DNA of 39,436 bases from an uncultured Prevotella sp. (GTDB lineage: Bacteria; Bacteroidota; Bacteroidia; Bacteroidales; Bacteroidaceae), in NCBI GenBank assembly GCA_900554835.1, contig USJD01000010.1:1-39436 (forward strand), given 5' to 3'. The notes below the pieces were generated by a model that worked only from the letters and a program-made list of their open reading frames with translations, searched no databases and was not told where the DNA came from. The position numbers were made by a program, and so were the translations under genes. Shown here piece after piece: positions 36,478 to 39,436 of this stretch. Position 1 is the first letter of the stretch. Each line of letters opens with the position of its first letter.

Positions 36478-37446
36478 ATGGACTTAAAAGGAATCTATAC
36501 TGCAAATGCCAACCGATACACAGACTCGGAGGCACTCTATAAAAGATGTGGCAAGAGCGGAGTTCTCTTACCTAAAATAAGTCTTGGTTTCTGGCATAAC
36601 TTCGGAGGAGTAGATCCTTACGAGCGCAGCAGAGCCATTACTCATTATGCTTTTGATCATGGTATTACCCACTTCGACCTGGCCAACAACTATGGTCCTC
36701 CTTATGGTAGTGCCGAAGAAACGATGGGCAGACTCATGCAAGATGATTTCCGTCCATATCGTGATGAACTTTTCATTGCCACCAAGGCTGGATATGACAT
36801 GTGGGAAGGTCCTTATGGCAACTGGGGTTCCCGCAAGTATCTGATGGCCAGTCTCGACCAGAGTCTCAAGCGCATGAACCTCGACTATGTAGATCTCTTC
36901 TACAGTCATCGCTACGACCCTAACACACCGCTCGAAGAAACACTTCAGGCGATGGTAGATATCGTGAAGCAAGGCAAGGCACTCTATCTCGGCATCAGCC
37001 GATGGCCACTGGAAGCCCTGAAGTTCGCTGACAAATATCTCAAGGAGCGCGACTGTCCACTGCTCATCTTCCAGGACAGACTCAATATGCTCGACCGTAC
37101 ACCACAGGAGAATGGAACCCTCGATTATTGCCACGAGAATGGCATCGGTTTCATCTCCTTCTCGCCTTTGGCACAAGGTCTCCTCACCGACCGCTATCTC
37201 AACGGAATCCCATCGGATAGCCGTATGGCAAAGGAACATTTCCTGAAGCACAATGCCTTGACACCGGAACTTCTGGAACAGCTGAAGCAATGGAATGCCG
37301 AAGCTGGCGAACGTGGAGAAACCCTCGCAGAAATGGCTCTTGCCTGGATATTGCACCAGAAAGGCGTAACCAGCGTGCTGGTAGGTGCCAGCTCAACAGC
37401 CCAGCTGGAAAAGAACATGAAGTGCGTTCATGCCAAGGCATTCTAG
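36478..37446 (+). CDS. Aldo/keto reductase (YghZ-like), C-terminus shortened
   Basis: A 323-residue NADPH-dependent reductase of the YghZ/Gpr group (L-glyceraldehyde-3-phosphate reductase type). The catalytic tetrad is visible: Asp and Tyr in HFDLANNYG, Lys in IATKAGYD, His in FYSHRYDP. The nucleotide-binding end is VLVGASSTAQLEKN. The start is ATG 36478, downstream of the promoter. The protein stops at HAKAF, about 20-25 residues before the usual end (the S-x-E-E-L-x-x-I-D helix is missing). A frame reading EIDS occurs right after the stop, as if a few codons had been lost at the junction with ATPase 2. Activity may be retained. Confidence 0.88.
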   Translation: MDLKGIYTANANRYTDSEALYKRCGKSGVLLPKISLGFWHNFGGVDPYERSRAITHYAFDHGITHFDLANNYGPPYGSAEETMGRLMQDDFRPYRDELFIATKAGYDMWEGPYGNWGSRKYLMASLDQSLKRMNLDYVDLFYSHRYDPNTPLEETLQAMVDIVKQGKALYLGISRWPLEALKFADKYLKERDCPLLIFQDRLNMLDRTPQENGTLDYCHENGIGFISFSPLAQGLLTDRYLNGIPSDSRMAKEHFLKHNALTPELLEQLKQWNAEAGERGETLAEMALAWILHQKGVTSVLVGASSTAQLEKNMKCVHAKAF

Positions 37447-37463
37447 AAATAGATAGTAGCCAA

Positions 37464-38885
37464 CTAAACAAACAAATCATCCATCGTCAACTGTACCTGC
37501 GCAATAGAAGAATACGGATTCGGGCGAAGCCCAAACGTGGTGATAAGCGTAGTGAGAACACCATGGCGAATCTTCGTTTCACCAACAAAGTCGGCAATAC
37601 GAGTACGAATACGCATATCTTCTTCTTTTGTAATGCTATAAGGGGCTTGCGAATACTTGATTTCGCAAAGATTGACAAGATTATCAGCACGCTCAATCAA
37701 CAGGTCTATCTGGGATGCAGGTGTAGAAAGCTTGCTGCGCCAGGAATAATATTCAGTATAAATCTGAGCAATGCCCAACTGTTGCTTGATTTGCGGAATA
37801 TGAAGCATGCATATACGCTCGAAAGCCAATCCATACCAAGTGTTTTGACGAGGCTTTCCCATCTGATGTGTCCAGAAGGCGGTATCAGTAGAGGCTGGAT
37901 GACAAAACTGCATATAAAACAAGGTATAGAGATCGATGAGCTGGTATATCTGATCTTTTTGCTTGATTTTCCGCTCCCTGGTATTATAACCACGCACAAA
38001 ATCACAATCTATCAGCTCTCGAAGTACCTTGGTCAGAGTACCTCCCGACGGCAACTTGAGACGCTCTACTATTTCCTTGCGGGTCAATCCCTGCTTGCAG
38101 GACGCAAGAGCCTCTATTACCTTCATATAGATTTCCGAATTCTTAAAGAGGGAGGCATACAATCTGCCATACTCCCTCTTCAGTTCTGCATGCTCAGAGA
38201 AGAAAAGCCGATCCACATTCCCCTCTACACCTTGAACTTTATCGAGAAGACTCAGATAATAAGGTACGCCGCCTATTATACTATACATCTGTAAAATGGA
38301 AAGCCTAGACCAGGTAAAGCCATTGACTGAAAGCATCTCTTCTGTTTCGCCCAACGTAAAAGGGGCAAGATACATCTCGTGGGTGATACGATTATGCAAC
38401 CCACCATGACTGTCTATCAGATTAGTGATCATCCAGGATGTTGCACTACCACACACGATGAGCATAATCTCATTCTGCTTGGAAGCCCAACCATTCCAGA
38501 AATGTTCAAAAGCCTGTTGAAAACCAGATTTTCGAGTGTCCAGGCAGGGCAATTCATCTATAAAGACTACGAGTCGGTTGCCTGATAATTTAGCCTTCAA
38601 CAACTGCTTGAGAGCTTCAAAAGCTTCAATCCAATTAGAGGGAATAGGTTGATGAGAATCACCAAATTCACGAAGAGCGAAGCCAAAATTGGACAACTGT
38701 GCTTCTAAAGGCGCATCAATAGAGCCAGACATCTCGAAAGCAAAGCTATCGAGAAACAAGTTGTGAACAAGATAGGTCTTGCCGATACGGCGCCTGCCAT
38801 ATACAGCCACTAACTCAGCCTTGCCGGAGTGATAATACTCGGTAAGCTGTTTGATTTCCTTTTTTCTTCCTATAATCTGATTCAT
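37464..38885 (-). CDS. AAA+ ATPase with C-terminal DUF234/PD-(D/E)XK-like domain (ATPase 2)
   Basis: A 473-residue homologue of the ATPase at 9625-11079. Walker A is GRRRIGKT (residues 30-37), Walker B LVVFIDELP, then IVCGSATSWM and GGLHNRITHEMYLAPF, as in ATPase 1. A winged-helix region (QGLTRKEIVERLKLPSGGTL) follows. The C-terminal domain has D394 (QIDLLIE) and E408-x-K410 (CEIKY), the PD-(D/E)XK pattern; both proteins end 63 residues after this lysine with DDLF. Overall similarity is clear but far from identity, so this is not a recent duplicate. The stop lies 17 bases from the stop of the truncated aldo/keto reductase. A dyad array lies upstream. The cellular role of the family is unknown. 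Confidence 0.88.
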   Translation of the reverse strand: MNQIIGRKKEIKQLTEYYHSGKAELVAVYGRRRIGKTYLVHNLFLDSFAFEMSGSIDAPLEAQLSNFGFALREFGDSHQPIPSNWIEAFEALKQLLKAKLSGNRLVVFIDELPCLDTRKSGFQQAFEHFWNGWASKQNEIMLIVCGSATSWMITNLIDSHGGLHNRITHEMYLAPFTLGETEEMLSVNGFTWSRLSILQMYSIIGGVPYYLSLLDKVQGVEGNVDRLFFSEHAELKREYGRLYASLFKNSEIYMKVIEALASCKQGLTRKEIVERLKLPSGGTLTKVLRELIDCDFVRGYNTRERKIKQKDQIYQLIDLYTLFYMQFCHPASTDTAFWTHQMGKPRQNTWYGLAFERICMLHIPQIKQQLGIAQIYTEYYSWRSKLSTPASQIDLLIERADNLVNLCEIKYSQAPYSITKEEDMRIRTRIADFVGETKIRHGVLTTLITTFGLRPNPYSSIAQVQLTMDDLFV

Positions 38886-38913
38886 ACGCTATAATGATGT
38901 TGGTTCTTGACCA

Positions 38914-38921
38914 CAAAGATA
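38914..38921 (-). promoter_or_regulatory. -7 box of ATPase 2
   Basis: TATCTTTG on the minus strand, 28 bases upstream of the start codon. No clear -33 TTG is seen; the first dyad starts 30 bases further upstream. Confidence 0.55.
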
Positions 38922-38951
38922 AGTCTTTTTTTTGAAACCACCACCTATATC

Positions 38952-39048
38952 ATAGCCAAATCGATGAATTTTAACGCGATTTGGCTATAATATAGGCTAT
39001 TCAATAGCCAAATCAGACAAAAACTCATCGATTTGGCTATTGAATAGC
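38952..39048. repeat. Two-dyad palindrome array upstream of ATPase 2
   Basis: Dyad 1 is ATAGCCAAATCG (38952-38963) with its exact complement at 38977-38988. Dyad 2 is ATAGCCAAATC (39004-39014) with its complement at 39030-39040. Each spans 37 bp and the offset is exactly 52 bp. In dyad 2 the pairing extends to 19-bp perfect arms, GCTATTCAATAGCCAAATC (38996-39014) and 39030-39048. The inner flank GATGA(A/G)TTTT is also shared between the first and last half-sites in inverted orientation. The arrangement copies that at 9508-9607 but the sequence is unrelated. Confidence 0.93.
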
Positions 39049-39059
39049 ATGATTACCTG

Positions 39060-39260
39060 TATTAAAAGCTTGGCAGCGTATTGTTCCATTTCTCGGTCTT
39101 CAGCGTCAGCTTGCCTTTGCAGAACGAACGGGCTAGCGAGGCGCGTGTCGCCACGGTAAGCCAACTTCACCTTAGTGCCTGTCACCATCACGTCATCGAG
39201 GGCAACATCCCTATTGATTTTTTCTTGAGCAAAAGATATAAAAAAAACTCTACTCGCATT
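39060..39260 (-). pseudogene. Remnant of an outer-membrane/TonB-type receptor gene
   Basis: On the minus strand a frame reads VFFISFAQEKINRDVALDDV and then MVTGTKVKLAYRGDT (39144-39248). This looks like the end of a signal peptide followed by the D-x-V-x-V-T-x-T-K-V-K ... GDT opening of Bacteroidales outer-membrane proteins with a TonB-box-like start. After GDT the expected sequence is lost, and the frame ends at the dyad array. There is no good start codon. The GC content is higher than in the flanks. It could be a chance match, but the signal-peptide-plus-motif order argues for a gene fragment. Confidence 0.38.
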
Positions 39261-39287
39261 CCTTTTCTAAAAATAAATGACGATTTA

Positions 39288-39319
39288 TTTTGTAATATGC
39301 TAAAATAAATGTACTTTTG
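39288..39319 (+). promoter_or_regulatory. Promoter of leuS
   Basis: TACTTTTG (39312-39319) with TTTTG (39288-39292) 19 bases upstream, about 65 bases before the leuS start. Confidence 0.7.
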
Positions 39320-39384
39320 CACCTTGAATGGGGTTATACCTTATTATATTTAAGAAAAGAAACAAAATAAATAAGATAACAACA

Positions 39385-39436
39385 ATGGAATACAACTTCA
39401 GAGAAATCGAGAAGAAATGGCACCAGAAATGGGTCG
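39385..39436 (+). CDS. leuS: Leucyl-tRNA synthetase, 5' end only
   Basis: The window ends 17 codons into this gene. MEYNFREIEKKWHQKWV is the characteristic N-terminus of bacterial LeuRS (Y-N-F-x-x-I-E-x-K-W-Q-x-x-W). The enzyme charges tRNA-Leu. A good promoter lies upstream. Confidence 0.85.
   Translation, partial: MEYNFREIEKKWHQKWV

Noticed and set aside
37290..38294. Open frame of 334 codons crossing from the reductase into ATPase 2 on the plus strand
   Set aside because: It overlaps two real genes in wrong frames. Only the EIDS stretch just after the reductase stop was used, as a hint of a lost C-terminus.
1..39436. Insertion sequences, integrases, tRNA or rRNA genes
   Set aside because: None seen on either strand: no transposase or integrase motifs and no tRNA-like cloverleaf in the intergenic regions I read.

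Overview
The window reads as chromosome of a gut-type Bacteroidota, most likely Prevotellaceae (Segatella/Prevotella-like). The evidence is a SusC/SusD pair with sulfatases and an anaerobic sulfatase-maturating enzyme, recurrent TAnnTTTG-type -7 boxes upstream of genes, almost no Shine-Dalgarno sites, and the style of the core proteins. The species is inferred, not proven.

Layout. 1-932 is the 3' part of ychF, followed closely by lgt, which converges on mutS across a strong bidirectional terminator. A divergent promoter region leads to a secreted calcineurin-like phosphoesterase and a SWIM/SNF2 helicase. 9429-17900 is an accessory-looking region. It holds a DUF234-type AAA+ ATPase with an upstream array of two dyads, a fragment duplicating the helicase C-terminus, a frameshifted small gene, a long rod-shaped RNA candidate that resembles 6S RNA, a five-gene secreted operon (lipoprotein, caspase-like protease, two small exported proteins, Sel1-repeat/beta-barrel protein), and a broken dinD-like gene.

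17965-36386 is a glycan-utilisation locus. GH20 hexosaminidase and GH2 beta-galactosidase are transcribed leftward. A ROK regulator, GH29 fucosidase, SusC, SusD, two Ser-type sulfatases and anSME are transcribed rightward. Together they suggest import and desulfation of a sulfated, fucosylated, Gal/GlcNAc-containing host-type glycan. SusC/D would bind and import it, the exported hydrolases and sulfatases would trim it, and anSME would convert the sulfatase serine to formylglycine. After this come an aldo/keto reductase, a second DUF234-type ATPase (leftward) with its own two-dyad array, a remnant of an outer-membrane protein gene, and the start of leuS.

The most unusual signal is the pair of ATPase loci. 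Each gene is preceded by two equal-length palindromes whose centres are 52-53 bp apart. The spacing is shared between the loci but the palindrome sequence is entirely different, and both units lie next to damaged or duplicated gene ends. This looks like an ATPase plus cognate-site cassette that I cannot match to a described system. The second candidate for an undescribed system is the secreted caspase operon, with the structured RNA in front of it.
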